DNA of 64,000 nucleotides from JBFMDN01 sp040753915 (GCA_040753915.1 JBFMDN010000015.1:30833-94832), one strand, 5' to 3'; positions 9,047 through 18,327 are shown, counted from the first letter of the stretch. The notes: generated by a model not told the origin, from the sequence alone. Translations and numbers: made by a program.

Positions 9047-10423
9047 ATGACTGTGCCGTTGAAGATGCGCACGGAGAACGAAAGCCAGAACCCTCTGAAA
9101 AGACTATGGAAGCGCAGACAGGCCAGGATCTCCGCTCTCGCTGGACACGTGAGATTCGATGGCGGTCCTTATTTCACCACCTACCACTGTTTCCTGATAT
9201 TGCTTGTGTTGGGAGCCATAGGCCTTTTCGCCGCTGGATTTCTCACGTATCGGCACGTAGTGGTCGTGAGCACCTCCGGCCATGTGACCGAGTCTGGCCT
9301 GTGCCGAGCCAGCGGAAGCATAAATTGCGACGAGATCTTGCGGTCGGATTACTCCATTCTTTTTGGCTACTTCCCGTCAGCGGTCCTTGGACTGATGGGC
9401 TTCGTCTTTGTGCTGTGGCTCGTGTTGAACGGATTGGTGAACAATCGATCCAGAAAGGTTGTCTGGGCGGCTCTGCTGCTATATTTTTTCGCTGCCATCG
9501 GGTTTAGCTGGTACTATGCGTATGTCATGGCCTTTGAGGTGGATTTCATCTGCCCCTGGTGCATCGTTGTTCACGTGGTGAATTTCATCTCCCTGATTGT
9601 CGTGCTCGTTGTGGCAATAAGAAATCGGAGGAAATTCCTCCTTCCGGAAATCTCGACGGTGGCGGAGCGATTCTACCTGATATTGGGGGGAGTGGCGATT
9701 TCGCTGCTCGTCTTTTTGGGGTCCGTGCTCTGGGAGAAATCTCTCAGCTTTGCAGACGTTAAAGATCAGTATGAAGCCCTGGCCAACGATCCTGTCGTGA
9801 TCCGCGCGGTGATCCGGGGCGCTCCCGAACACAAGATTGCACTGACTCCAGAGCATCCGGTCTATGGCTCGCCGAACGCCCCCTATAGCCTGATACTCTT
9901 CAGCGATTTCAAGTGTCCGCTATGTGCTCGTACCGATGAGTTCTTGAAGAAGCTCGTAGACAAGAACCCGGAAGCCTTGAAGCTGGTCTTCATAAATTAT
10001 CCGCTCGAGAAACAATGCAACAGGATCGTAGCCGGCGACCTCCATCCTGGGGCATGCGTGATCGCCAGGGCCGCGTACGCCGCGTACCTCCTTGGGGGGC
10101 CGAAGGCGTTTTGGGCATACGCGAATGAGCTGTTCGCCTCGCAAAAAAAGCTGAAACCAGAGATGTTGCCTGAGATTGCAGGGAAGTTGGGACTTGATTT
10201 GGACAAATTCGGCCAGCTCATGAAGCCCGATTCGATTGCCGCGAAAAAGATCGAACAGGACGTACAAATAGGCGTCAACATGAACTTGAGTTCCACCCCC
10301 CAAATTTTCTTCGAGGGGCGGAGAATTCCTGAGACGTTTCAGGGTCAGTTCCTGGTGGAGGCTCTCCAGTCTTTGATGGAATCAGGAGGTCAGGAGAGCA
10401 AGGTAACCAAGCTCAAGTGGTGA
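9047..10423 (+). CDS. VKOR-DsbA fusion: disulfide-forming membrane oxidoreductase
   Basis: One protein joins a vitamin K epoxide reductase module (about residues 45-235, several membrane helices) to a periplasmic DsbA/DsbG-like thioredoxin module (about residues 265-458). The VKOR loop cysteines are at about 86 and 94 (CRASGSINC) and the active site is CPWC (169-172). The thioredoxin site is CPLC (about 290-293) after FSDFK. Known logic: the thioredoxin part oxidises exported proteins and the VKOR part re-oxidises it with quinone, replacing the DsbA/DsbB pair. ATG 9047 has GGAG nine bases upstream; an in-frame GTG at 8990 is less likely. The following exported protein could be a client. Confidence 0.88.
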   Translation: MTVPLKMRTENESQNPLKRLWKRRQARISALAGHVRFDGGPYFTTYHCFLILLVLGAIGLFAAGFLTYRHVVVVSTSGHVTESGLCRASGSINCDEILRSDYSILFGYFPSAVLGLMGFVFVLWLVLNGLVNNRSRKVVWAALLLYFFAAIGFSWYYAYVMAFEVDFICPWCIVVHVVNFISLIVVLVVAIRNRRKFLLPEISTVAERFYLILGGVAISLLVFLGSVLWEKSLSFADVKDQYEALANDPVVIRAVIRGAPEHKIALTPEHPVYGSPNAPYSLILFSDFKCPLCARTDEFLKKLVDKNPEALKLVFINYPLEKQCNRIVAGDLHPGACVIARAAYAAYLLGGPKAFWAYANELFASQKKLKPEMLPEIAGKLGLDLDKFGQLMKPDSIAAKKIEQDVQIGVNMNLSSTPQIFFEGRRIPETFQGQFLVEALQSLMESGGQESKVTKLKW

Positions 10424-10493
10424 CCCAAAGCCACCTGTCACGACGGGGAAAGGGCTCGGATGTTTCGGAGACCCGTATTCTGGGGAGAAAAAT

Positions 10494-11225
10494 ATGAAAT
10501 GTGAGACGAGTAACCGAGTGTCGCGAATGAAGTTGCCAGTCCTTCTCGCTGTCGCAATTGCGGTTGGTCTGGTGCCCTGCATCCTGCTTTCAGCGTTCGC
10601 GCAAGAGCCTTTCCCAACTCAGATACGAGATGTCAAAATGGGGGTCCCCATGGCGGAAGTGCTTGCCATGGTCAAAGACGCGGGAACCCATGTGACGAAA
10701 CCGCTTCCGCTGCCGGACAGGAATGCCTTGGTGTGGCATTTGCCGGATAATCCTAATTTCCGCCAGGTAGTTTTCCAGTTCACCGAGAAGGACCGGCTAT
10801 TTCTGATCCGTTTCGACATGAAGAATGTTCCGTTTCGGGATCTTCGAGCTCTCAAAAAGGATTTGTTCGAGAAGTACGGCATTTCGTGGGATTCACCCTG
10901 GACTATGAAGATAAAGGAAAATGATGCTGTCCTGTACGGCCCGCCATCCATAGGAAACATATACTTCTTTGAAATAACGAATCCGAAAACGGGTGAGAAG
11001 GCTCTAGAAATAATGGACAGGGCAATTAGCGGCGAAGATCGACGTGGGCGACCGATTCCAGAGGCGGAGAAAGAACAAGGTCAGCCGTTGTCGACAGAAT
11101 CGCCAGGAAAGGCCGGGCCGTCGAAGGCCGCGGAGACCGAAAGCAAAGCAGATGGCCAGCCGGTAACACCAGAGCGAGGCGAATCAAAGAAAGAGAACTC
11201 CAATCAACCCGCACTGCCAAAATGA
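10494..11225 (+). CDS. Exported protein of unknown function
   Basis: 243 aa. A long signal peptide (MKCETSNRVSRMKLPVLLAV... ending near FAQ-EP) targets it to the envelope; a second Met (10527) could be the true start of a shorter signal. A folded domain of ~130 residues (PFPTQIRDVKMGVPMAEVLA onward) is followed by a charged, proline- and lysine-rich tail (after about residue 180) that looks disordered. ATG 10494 is preceded by GGGGAG. It lies 70 bases after the VKOR-DsbA gene, probably in the same operon. No family recognised. Confidence 0.72.
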   Translation: MKCETSNRVSRMKLPVLLAVAIAVGLVPCILLSAFAQEPFPTQIRDVKMGVPMAEVLAMVKDAGTHVTKPLPLPDRNALVWHLPDNPNFRQVVFQFTEKDRLFLIRFDMKNVPFRDLRALKKDLFEKYGISWDSPWTMKIKENDAVLYGPPSIGNIYFFEITNPKTGEKALEIMDRAISGEDRRGRPIPEAEKEQGQPLSTESPGKAGPSKAAETESKADGQPVTPERGESKKENSNQPALPK

Positions 11226-11540
11226 TGAGGCAGGTGTGCGAAGGTGCCTCTCCCTTGGAAGTCGCCAGCAGGAACACGCGACACCTCCATGGTAGCAAGC
11301 ATTCACTTATGCGCGGCGGACAGAAAAAAATCGTCAATGATTTCTGCTAACCGATCCTCTACTCCCGCTCAAGAGTGAATGCTTACCCATGGTAAGGCCG
11401 CATGTCTCACCGAAACGAAGGGCGGGGCAAAACGCAGTCTTTGTGCTGCGGTGTCCCGCTTTTTCGGTCAGGATGAGAGTTGACTGTCTTCAGACAGCGA
11501 CTGAAGGCTCGGGCCTGCCTCCGATTTCGTTGCGGACGCA
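11226..11540. other. Convergent intergenic region with a long inverted repeat
   Basis: No gene is visible in these 315 bases between two converging genes. It holds the inverted repeat described separately (11287-11392) and a small CTGTCTTCAGACAG hairpin near 11485. Confidence 0.5.
11287..11392. repeat. Inverted repeat, arms ~20 bp
   Basis: Left arm 11287-11307 starts CCATGG and ends AAGCATTCACT; right arm 11374-11392 reads AGTGAATGCTT then ACCCATGG. The outer 6 and inner 11 bases pair perfectly, around a 66-base centre. It could be a convergent terminator structure or a small non-autonomous element. Confidence 0.6.
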
Positions 11541-13589
11541 TTAGCCGTCACGTTGGCTCCCGGCGAGCTGCTTCAGAACTTCTTCAGAGCACGGTCTCCC
11601 GTGTGCGGCCTCGTTGGCGCAGATCTCTTGAGCTTCAGCGATCCTGTTAAGCAAGATCAGCGCCCTTGCCATGTTGTCTGACACTCCAGGGAGCTGTGGT
11701 GCAATGGCATGGGCTCGAGCGAGCTCCTTCAAGCTCATTTCCGGCCGACCTTTCGCAAGATACACCACGCCGAGCAGATGTCTCGCTTCTGCAGTCTCTC
11801 CGTTCTCCAGAGACATTTCCAACTGGGTTATGGATTCATCGAGTCTCCCGAGAGACTGAAGAACAGCCCCCTTGTTAAGGTAGCCGATAGGATTGAGGGA
11901 GTCCACACCGATAGCCCGATCCAGCTCGTCAAGAGCATCCAGAGACCGGCCAGCTTCCTTATAGGTTCTGGCCAACTCGATTCTCAACAAGTACGCTCTT
12001 GGAGTGTCTTGCAAGCACTTTGTCAAGAAGTCGATAGCCTCTGAATACTTGCCCTCTTCTCTGAGCATAGTTCCCAACATCAGACGCGGAAAGTTGTCCT
12101 GGGGCTTGAGGGAGTGGGCTTTCTCAAACATCTTTCGAGCACCATCTCGATCTCGGCGGTTGTAATATAGCCTACCGAGATTCTGGTACGCAGGAGCAAG
12201 ATTTGGAGAGAGCTCGAGGGCCCTCTGGAACAGCTCTTCAGCCTTTTCCGGCTTACCGCGCATGAGTGCTGCCAAACCGTAATTGTTGTACACGGCCGCG
12301 GAAGAGCGGTTCACCCGTAAGGTCGCCTCCCACAACGCAAATTGATCCTGCCAGATCGACCCTTGATGGATCGACAGCACGCCCAGTGCGCACACGACCA
12401 TATATGCTCCTGCAATCGCGACCGTTTGCACATTCTTGCGATGTGCGATGCGTGCAGAAATCAACTGAAAGCCTCGAGCCACCGCAAGGGACAAGCCGAC
12501 CATGGGAAGATACATGAAATGGTCCGCCACAAATGAGTGGCTCATATGGCCGAAGGGTACGAGACCTGCTACGGGAATCACATTGATCGCAAAAAATATA
12601 AGACCGAACAAGATCAATCGATCGATGCGGTTCCGCCAATACGTCATCGCCGCGGTAGCGGCGGTAACGATGCCCAGTCCCAGAATGAACAGCGGAAGGT
12701 TTCCCTCGACGTCCCATTTCGGATACACCGGGACAAGCTGAGCTGGATAGAGGAACTTGCTCACGTAGAAGAGTAGTGCTCCAGCCACCAACAGGGGTCG
12801 ATAGGGAAGAGCGGGAAGCATACCCTCATATGCAACCTCCGTTGACACAGTGTATAGCCCCCACGCTACCGACCCGGCGAAAAGCACAGCAAAGAGAGTG
12901 TACGGAGCCTTCTCCCTCTGACTCCTGTCCCCTGCCCACCAGAGCCAAAGGGCAAGAACGACAGGGAGCGTAACGACCGAGGGTTTTGAGAGGAGTCCCG
13001 CTGCAAAACAGACAACCACCAGGAGGAGGTACACGAATCGCCGTGTCAGAGAGTATCGGACAAAAGAGAGAAAACTTCCTACATAAAACAGGGTTCCCAG
13101 CAGATTCTTTCTTTCGGCAACCCAGGCCACAGTCCCCACTTGCAGGGGATGTACCGCGAAAAGGAGGGCGCCAAATAGCGCTGCCCTCCGGCCGAGTCCA
13201 AGCACAGAAAACAGAACGAAGACGAGAGCAGCGTTGGCACCATGGTAAGCGATATTCATGAGCTTGGATATCCAAGCTTGAGGGGTCACTGCCGGTCCTA
13301 CCAGCACCTGGTCCATCATCAAGCTCAGGAAGTGGAGCGGGCTAAAGTAGGAGACGCCGGTATACCGCAGATTCCAATCCGAGAGAATCATCCAGGCTCG
13401 TTCCCAACTAGGTTTCCAGATGGCAACAATGTGCTTCGGATCGTCCCAGTTGCTAAATTCGTGCGTCAGAGTCGGGACGAACACGCCTCCCACGACCGCA
13501 ATAAGCACGAGAAACGATATGAGGAGATCGAGGAATGTGTCTATTGTCATGATTCCGCGGTCTTCTACTCGCGTCGCCTCGTCTTCCAT
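11541..13589 (-). CDS. GT-C-like membrane protein with C-terminal TPR repeats
   Basis: 682 aa. The first ~420 residues contain 10 or more membrane helices; an acidic NWDDPKH motif lies in the first large periplasmic loop, and AVHPLQVGTVAWVAERKNLL is the conserved block of TMTC-like glycosyltransferases. The last ~230 residues are tetratricopeptide repeats (for example AAVYNNYGLAALMRGKPEKA and LAPAYQNLGRLYYNRRDRDG). By family analogy it could transfer a sugar from a polyprenyl-phosphate donor to an exported protein, with TPRs holding the target; this is inference. ATG 13589 has GAGGTGCGG upstream. Monocistronic. Confidence 0.82.
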   Translation of the reverse strand: MEDEATRVEDRGIMTIDTFLDLLISFLVLIAVVGGVFVPTLTHEFSNWDDPKHIVAIWKPSWERAWMILSDWNLRYTGVSYFSPLHFLSLMMDQVLVGPAVTPQAWISKLMNIAYHGANAALVFVLFSVLGLGRRAALFGALLFAVHPLQVGTVAWVAERKNLLGTLFYVGSFLSFVRYSLTRRFVYLLLVVVCFAAGLLSKPSVVTLPVVLALWLWWAGDRSQREKAPYTLFAVLFAGSVAWGLYTVSTEVAYEGMLPALPYRPLLVAGALLFYVSKFLYPAQLVPVYPKWDVEGNLPLFILGLGIVTAATAAMTYWRNRIDRLILFGLIFFAINVIPVAGLVPFGHMSHSFVADHFMYLPMVGLSLAVARGFQLISARIAHRKNVQTVAIAGAYMVVCALGVLSIHQGSIWQDQFALWEATLRVNRSSAAVYNNYGLAALMRGKPEKAEELFQRALELSPNLAPAYQNLGRLYYNRRDRDGARKMFEKAHSLKPQDNFPRLMLGTMLREEGKYSEAIDFLTKCLQDTPRAYLLRIELARTYKEAGRSLDALDELDRAIGVDSLNPIGYLNKGAVLQSLGRLDESITQLEMSLENGETAEARHLLGVVYLAKGRPEMSLKELARAHAIAPQLPGVSDNMARALILLNRIAEAQEICANEAAHGRPCSEEVLKQLAGSQRDG

Positions 13590-13989
13590 CAACCGCACCT
13601 CAAGGGCAGGGTGGACATTAACCATATCCACAAGCATGCCCGGAATTCACTGCACTATACCAGGATTCCCATCGGAAAGACACAGCCAAAACGTCACAGT
13701 GAAGGACGCGACTCAAGAAGAAGCTACAGTGGAGCGCATTGGAAACGGGTGCAAGGCTACAGTTGAGCAACAGGCCCGAACCTGATTCCTAAACCGAGTC
13801 ACAGACGACTGTGTCAAAGCACTGGCCGCTCTGAGCTACAGCTTTTGATTGTGATAGCCTCCACGTATGTTCATGTGTGATCGGGGAGACTCTTGCTCAT
13901 TTTTTAGAATGGAAACGAGTATTACAACAGGTGCACCAAGTGAGGAGGGGGAGGGGACCGTGCAGGGACGGTCCCGGAAATGCACAGGT
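13590..13989. other. Intergenic region between TPR protein and folD
   Basis: No gene is supported in these 400 bases. A hairpin GGGACCGT/ACGGTCCC (13954-13975, 6-base loop) lies just past the folD stop on the minus strand and may end the serA-folD transcript, although a pyrimidine-rich rather than T-rich stretch follows. Confidence 0.5.
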
Positions 13990-14865
13990 CTACTTCATGG
14001 TTTCTTTTGCTGCTGTGAGCGTATTTTTCATGAGCATGGCAATGGTCATGGGACCTACTCCGCCGGGAACGGGAGTAATGGCAGCAGCCTTTTCCTTCAC
14101 TTCGTCGAACGCCACGTCACCAACGAGCTTGAAGCCTTTCTCTGTGCCGGGGGCCTCAACTCTGTTTATGCCCACGTCGATGACTACCACCCCTTCGCTC
14201 ACCATGTCGCCCTTCAGGAATTCGGGAACGCCAATGGCCGCGATGATGATGTCGGCAGCCAAGCAACGCTCCTTAAGATTCTTGGTCCTCGTGTGACACA
14301 TGGTGACTGTCGCGTTCATGTCCCGCTGATCGAGCATGTTGGAAAGAGGTCTACCAACAATGTTGCTCCGCCCGAGAATCACCACGTCCGCGCCCTCGGT
14401 CTTGAAGCCGCCTCGTTTGATCAACTCGATGACTCCTGCAGGTGTGCAGGGCAGGAATCTTACCTCTCCGATACTTATGAGCCCAACATTGAAGGGATGG
14501 AAGCAGTCCACATCCTTCTCGGGCAGGATCGACCGGAGAATCTTGGTTTCCGGGATGTGCTTGGGGAGGGGCAACTGGCACAAGATTCCATGGACTGTTT
14601 TGTCCTTGTTGTACCCGTCGATCACCTCGAGCAGTTGCTCCGTCGTGGTTTCTTTGGGAAGCTTGGTCTCGAGGGACTTAATCCCAATGTATTCGCACGC
14701 CTTTTTCTTGTTGCTGACATACACTTTCGATGCCGGATCGTCGCCCACGAGGATGACGGCGAGGCACGGTTCGAGGCCCTGGGCCTTCAGTTCGAGGACC
14801 TCTTGCTTCATTTCGTCCTTGAGTTGTTGCGAGACCTCATTCCCGCTAATGATCTTGGCCGACAT
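13990..14865 (-). CDS. folD: Bifunctional methylenetetrahydrofolate dehydrogenase / methenyl-THF cyclohydrolase
   Basis: Interconverts 5,10-methylene-, 5,10-methenyl- and 10-formyl-tetrahydrofolate in the cytoplasm. 291 aa, standard length. Visible motifs: catalytic Lys in YVSNKKKACEYIG, GILCQLPLP, FLPCTPAGVIELI, the nucleotide-binding GRSNIVGRPLSNML and the C-terminal TPVPGGVGPMTIAMLM. Preceded by AAAGGAGG. Last gene of the run serA, DUF3786, CooC-like, folD. In an anaerobe this step also serves the methyl branch of the Wood-Ljungdahl pathway, which fits the CooC-like neighbour. Confidence 0.97.
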   Translation of the reverse strand: MSAKIISGNEVSQQLKDEMKQEVLELKAQGLEPCLAVILVGDDPASKVYVSNKKKACEYIGIKSLETKLPKETTTEQLLEVIDGYNKDKTVHGILCQLPLPKHIPETKILRSILPEKDVDCFHPFNVGLISIGEVRFLPCTPAGVIELIKRGGFKTEGADVVILGRSNIVGRPLSNMLDQRDMNATVTMCHTRTKNLKERCLAADIIIAAIGVPEFLKGDMVSEGVVVIDVGINRVEAPGTEKGFKLVGDVAFDEVKEKAAAITPVPGGVGPMTIAMLMKNTLTAAKETMK

Positions 14866-14950
14866 TTATGCCTCCTTTGCACTTTTATTCCTAAGAGATA
14901 TACGTAACCCCTCTCCGTCCACTGCCAGGCTGGAAACAGCCCAGCGACTT

Positions 14951-15718
14951 TCATGTCGCTTCGGCCTCCAAGGCCTTTGCGATCTTTTCTATCGCCGAAT
15001 GAATCACCGGATCGTCAAGCAATGGCGGTCGATTTTCCAAGTCTGCAGCAGCGATCTCTTCCGAGAAGGGAAGAATGCCTATGAGAGGAATCCCATCAAG
15101 GCTTTCTCGGAGAAACTGGTCTTCGCGCTCGTTGCGCACTTTGCTTCCCACTGCTACAACCTTGTGCAGCCCTATGTCTTGCGTAAGCTTCTTGACTTTG
15201 GATGCTGTCTCTATGCTCCTTCGTCCCGGTTCCACGACTATGACTAACCGATCGACTCCCTGAGCCGTCCCGCGGCCGAGATGTTCGATGCCCGCCTCCA
15301 TATCCATGACCACGGCGTCTTTTTGATACAACACGAGATGGCTTACGAGAGCCTTGAGAAGAACGCTCTCCGGACAAACGCAACCGCCGCCTCCCTTCTT
15401 TATGGTTCCCATAATCAGGAGTCGCACGCCGTCCCTCTCCTTCCCCAAGGCTTCCGGAAGGTCATCGACTTTTGGGTTCATTTTGAAAAAACCGCCCACC
15501 GTACCGGGCTGGACTCCCGTCCTTTCCGCTATCAGGTGCTCCATCTTCGAGACCGGCACGATCCCGGTCGTATCAATGCCCAGCGCGGAGCCCAGATTCG
15601 CGTCGGGATCCGCATCCACTGCCAGGACTCGGTATCCCTGTCTGGCCCAGTATCGAGCCAGAAGACTGCTCAGAGTCGTTTTGCCAACCCCGCCTTTTCC
15701 AGACACTGCTATTTTCAT
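14951..15718 (-). CDS. cooC: CooC-type nickel-insertion ATPase for CO dehydrogenase
   Basis: P-loop ATPase of the MinD/SIMIBI class. The deviant Walker A is SGKGGVGKTT (residues 6-15) and the switch-I region is VDADPDANLGSALG. A CVC pair in GGGCVCPESVLL matches the metal-binding CXC of CooC, which loads Ni into the CODH C-cluster. 255 aa. Ribosome site GAGGAT. It sits between DUF3786 and folD, but no CODH/ACS catalytic gene is in the window, so the role is by similarity. It could instead serve another nickel or corrinoid protein. Confidence 0.8.
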   Translation of the reverse strand: MKIAVSGKGGVGKTTLSSLLARYWARQGYRVLAVDADPDANLGSALGIDTTGIVPVSKMEHLIAERTGVQPGTVGGFFKMNPKVDDLPEALGKERDGVRLLIMGTIKKGGGGCVCPESVLLKALVSHLVLYQKDAVVMDMEAGIEHLGRGTAQGVDRLVIVVEPGRRSIETASKVKKLTQDIGLHKVVAVGSKVRNEREDQFLRESLDGIPLIGILPFSEEIAAADLENRPPLLDDPVIHSAIEKIAKALEAEAT

Positions 15719-15791
15719 CGGTATCCTCGTATGAGCATTTCGGCACCATTGCCGAAAGTAACATTGCTCATCGGGCGTCTAAAATGGAAGC

Positions 15792-16436
15792 TCATTCCCG
15801 TGCCGCTTTCAACAATTCGAGAACTGCCATCTGTCCGGCAACTGCCATGTCTTCGGCGCTCAGGAAAATACCCGCAGTCTCATCGAACAAGACGCTCGCC
15901 TCAGGTGGAAATTCTTCATCGCCTTTCCAAACAATGCATGTGATCGGAACGTACGGAAAATACGGGAGCTCAACCCCGGCGTCACCGGATTCGAGCACCC
16001 TTCCATTGAGTTTCCGAGCAGCCCTGATCATAGGGGATGGATCCGTTCCAAAAACACTAACAAGGACGTCCTTGGTTCTCCTATTGAATGCCGGTTCGTA
16101 GAAGTGGCCGTCCTTGAACTCCCTGAAATGTTTCAGTCGGCCTGCCGGCTGAGCTCCGTCTGCATTATTCAGGTAATGGATGGTAAGGATTGCTAGCCAG
16201 ATTGGGATGTCCTGGCCGGTTTCTCGAAGGGAAAAGTGGTGGGTGTCAATGTTCAAGACAAGCTCACGATCGAGATGCGGAACGACGACCACCCTTCCTT
16301 CCAACCGTGCCCCGGCCTTCTGGGCTACTCGACCTGGGTCCCTGCGGCCGAAGACTTCTAGGCCCAGCTTGAGGGCCTGTTCATAGTTGTCCTGCTTCGG
16401 AAGATCCGGCTGGGAGATGTCCTTGATATTTAACAT
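15792..16436 (-). CDS. DUF3786-like protein
   Basis: 214 aa soluble protein. It resembles the DUF3786 family of anaerobes: an N-terminal helix with NYEQALKLGLEVF, then beta-rich segments (RLEGRVVVVPHLDREL, PIWLAILTIHYLNNADG) and a C-terminal FDETAGIFLSAEDMAVAGQMA. No catalytic motif is evident. I chose ATG 16436 (MLNIKDISQPDLP), 54 bases after the serA stop; a TTG at 16490 would add a non-conserved Cys-rich stretch. Between serA and the CooC-like gene it probably belongs to C1/corrinoid metabolism, but the role is unknown. Confidence 0.7.
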   Translation of the reverse strand: MLNIKDISQPDLPKQDNYEQALKLGLEVFGRRDPGRVAQKAGARLEGRVVVVPHLDRELVLNIDTHHFSLRETGQDIPIWLAILTIHYLNNADGAQPAGRLKHFREFKDGHFYEPAFNRRTKDVLVSVFGTDPSPMIRAARKLNGRVLESGDAGVELPYFPYVPITCIVWKGDEEFPPEASVLFDETAGIFLSAEDMAVAGQMAVLELLKAARE

Positions 16437-16490
16437 GCGTTCGAACCGTTTCTGACAGCCGCTGTGGCTGCACGGACAGTCGTGAAGCAA

Positions 16491-18080
16491 TCACAGCGAC
16501 GATATTGCCAGTCGCTGAACGGATTCTACGTGCTCCAGGCTCTCGAGGGACTGGATGCACGGCACGTCAGCCCGCGTATCCGTATTCAGAAAGAGCAATG
16601 CGTTTCCGCCGACCTCCTGTCGTGAAAACTGAAAGTGCGAGATGTTTATTCCGCAAGATCCAAGAGCCGTTCCTACCCTTCCGATCAGCCCTGGTCTGTC
16701 TTTTCCCCTGATAAGAATGAGCTCTCCCGACAGATCGAATTCTCCCCGGAAAGGACCATAGCGCACCATCCGTGGCTCGGATTTCCCAAAGAGGGTGCCT
16801 TCCACAATCTGCTCTCCGCGTTCGGTGCCGACCCTGTAGCGCAAAAGGGACAAGAAATCTTCGGCTCTGCTGACCTGTGTCTCTGACAGTACAATGCCTC
16901 GCTCTTTGGCCACCATGGGGGCATTGACCTGGTTCACGTCCTCTTTCATGATAGGAGTCAACATCCCGGTGAGAAACGCCGTGGTAATAGGCCTCAGGTC
17001 CAGATCCACTACATCGCCGCTGTACTGGGCTTCCACTTTCTTGATTCCTGTCTGAATGGTCTGCCCTAAGAATTGACCGAGTCTCTGAGCCAAGTCCAGA
17101 TAAGGTCTCAAGGTCTCGAGGGCCTCGCCCGAGACGGCCGGTGCGTTCACAGCATTTCTTATGGTACCGAAGAGGAGATAATCTCGGATCTGTTCTGCTA
17201 CAGCTACTGCCACATTGTCCTGGGCTTCTTTGGTGGAAGCTCCCAGATGCGGCGTACAGATGACCGAAGGGAGTGACACGAGTCGAGTGAGTCCCGGAGG
17301 CTCGACCGAAAAAACGTCTATGGCGGCACCTGCAACTTTTCCCGATTCCAGTGCGTCGGCGAGATCCTCCTCGTTGACGACAGGACCACGGGAACAGTTG
17401 ATGATCCGGACTCCGTCTCGCATCTTAGCGATGTTGTCTTTGTTGATGAGGCCACGGGTTTCCTCGGTGAGCGGAACATGGAACGTAACGAAATCCGCTT
17501 CTTTGAAAACTTCATCCATGGTGCCGAGTCTCACACCCATGGATTTCGCCTGATCTTCCGAGAGGAACGGATCGTACGCGATCACATGCATTCCCAATCC
17601 CATTGCCCGGTCCGCAACCACGGCTCCTATCTTGCCCAGACCCACTATTCCGAGAGTCTTATTGAAGATTTCCGTGCCTGAAAATTTCTTCTTCTCCCAT
17701 TTTCCTTCCTTCATAGAGGAGCATGCTTGGGGAATGTTCCTTGCTAGAGCCATCATAAGGGAGAGTGTGTGCTCCGCAGTGGTTACTGTATTGCCCCCTG
17801 GGGTGTTCATCACAACTATGCCGCGTTTTGAAGCAGCGGGAATGTCCACGTTGTCCAGCCCCGTTCCCGCACGACCAACCACTTTGAGATTGGTGGCTGC
17901 AGCTATGACTTCTGCTGTAACCTTGGTGGCGCCTCGAATAGCCAGGCCGTGGTACTCCCCGATGATACCTTTAAGCTCATCGGGCTTAAGACCCACTTTG
18001 ACATCGACTTCGATTCCTTCCGACTCCCGCAGGATGTTGACCCCTAGTTCGGACAAGTTGTCTGAAACCAGCACCTTCAC
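16491..18080 (-). CDS. serA: D-3-phosphoglycerate dehydrogenase
   Basis: First step of serine synthesis: oxidation of 3-phosphoglycerate with NAD+. 529 aa, the long form with an intervening domain and a C-terminal ACT domain. Rossmann motif is GLGKIGAVVADRA; catalytic Arg/Glu/His segments are INCSRGPVVNEEDL and CTPHLGASTKEAQ. The ACT part (ELILIRGKDRPGLIGRVGTA) suggests serine feedback. GTG start at 18080 with a strong AAGGAGGAAG ribosome site; longer readings upstream are not conserved. The folD gene downstream fits serine as a one-carbon source. Confidence 0.96.
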   Translation of the reverse strand: MKVLVSDNLSELGVNILRESEGIEVDVKVGLKPDELKGIIGEYHGLAIRGATKVTAEVIAAATNLKVVGRAGTGLDNVDIPAASKRGIVVMNTPGGNTVTTAEHTLSLMMALARNIPQACSSMKEGKWEKKKFSGTEIFNKTLGIVGLGKIGAVVADRAMGLGMHVIAYDPFLSEDQAKSMGVRLGTMDEVFKEADFVTFHVPLTEETRGLINKDNIAKMRDGVRIINCSRGPVVNEEDLADALESGKVAGAAIDVFSVEPPGLTRLVSLPSVICTPHLGASTKEAQDNVAVAVAEQIRDYLLFGTIRNAVNAPAVSGEALETLRPYLDLAQRLGQFLGQTIQTGIKKVEAQYSGDVVDLDLRPITTAFLTGMLTPIMKEDVNQVNAPMVAKERGIVLSETQVSRAEDFLSLLRYRVGTERGEQIVEGTLFGKSEPRMVRYGPFRGEFDLSGELILIRGKDRPGLIGRVGTALGSCGINISHFQFSRQEVGGNALLFLNTDTRADVPCIQSLESLEHVESVQRLAISSL

Positions 18081-18257
18081 GGTCTCTTCCTCCTTCTTAT
18101 TGCCTAATAGGAGCGCCGGTCGGGCAAACCCATGCGCTTGAGTGAACGGACTTCTCGCACACCCTCTAGCGTTCGAAAATCCGCCTCCGTGACGGTCTCG
18201 GGGCCGGCTACTCGTCAATGAATCGGAAATGCATACATGAACTGAGATTCACCGACA

Positions 18258-18286
18258 TTTCTAGCAGGAACACGGCTGCATGTCAA
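18258..18286 (-). promoter_or_regulatory. Promoter of the serA-DUF3786-cooC-folD run
   Basis: Minus strand: TTGACA (18286-18281), 17-base spacer, TAGAAA (18263-18258). It gives a leader of about 170 bases before serA. Confidence 0.55.
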
Positions 18287-18327
18287 CAGCCGCAAACAGC
18301 GGAGATGAGGCGGCCATGCTCCCCGGA

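Noticed and set aside
7993..9072. 359-codon minus-strand frame over the end of the MFS gene
   Set aside because: Low-complexity His/Arg-rich product, antisense to transmembrane helices; not protein-like.
13954..13975. Strong intrinsic terminator after folD
   Set aside because: The 8-bp GC stem is real, but a T-tract is lacking, so it is mentioned only inside the intergenic entry.
13867..14907. 346-codon plus-strand frame opposite folD
   Set aside because: Shadow of folD; the folD protein is unmistakable and fills the region.
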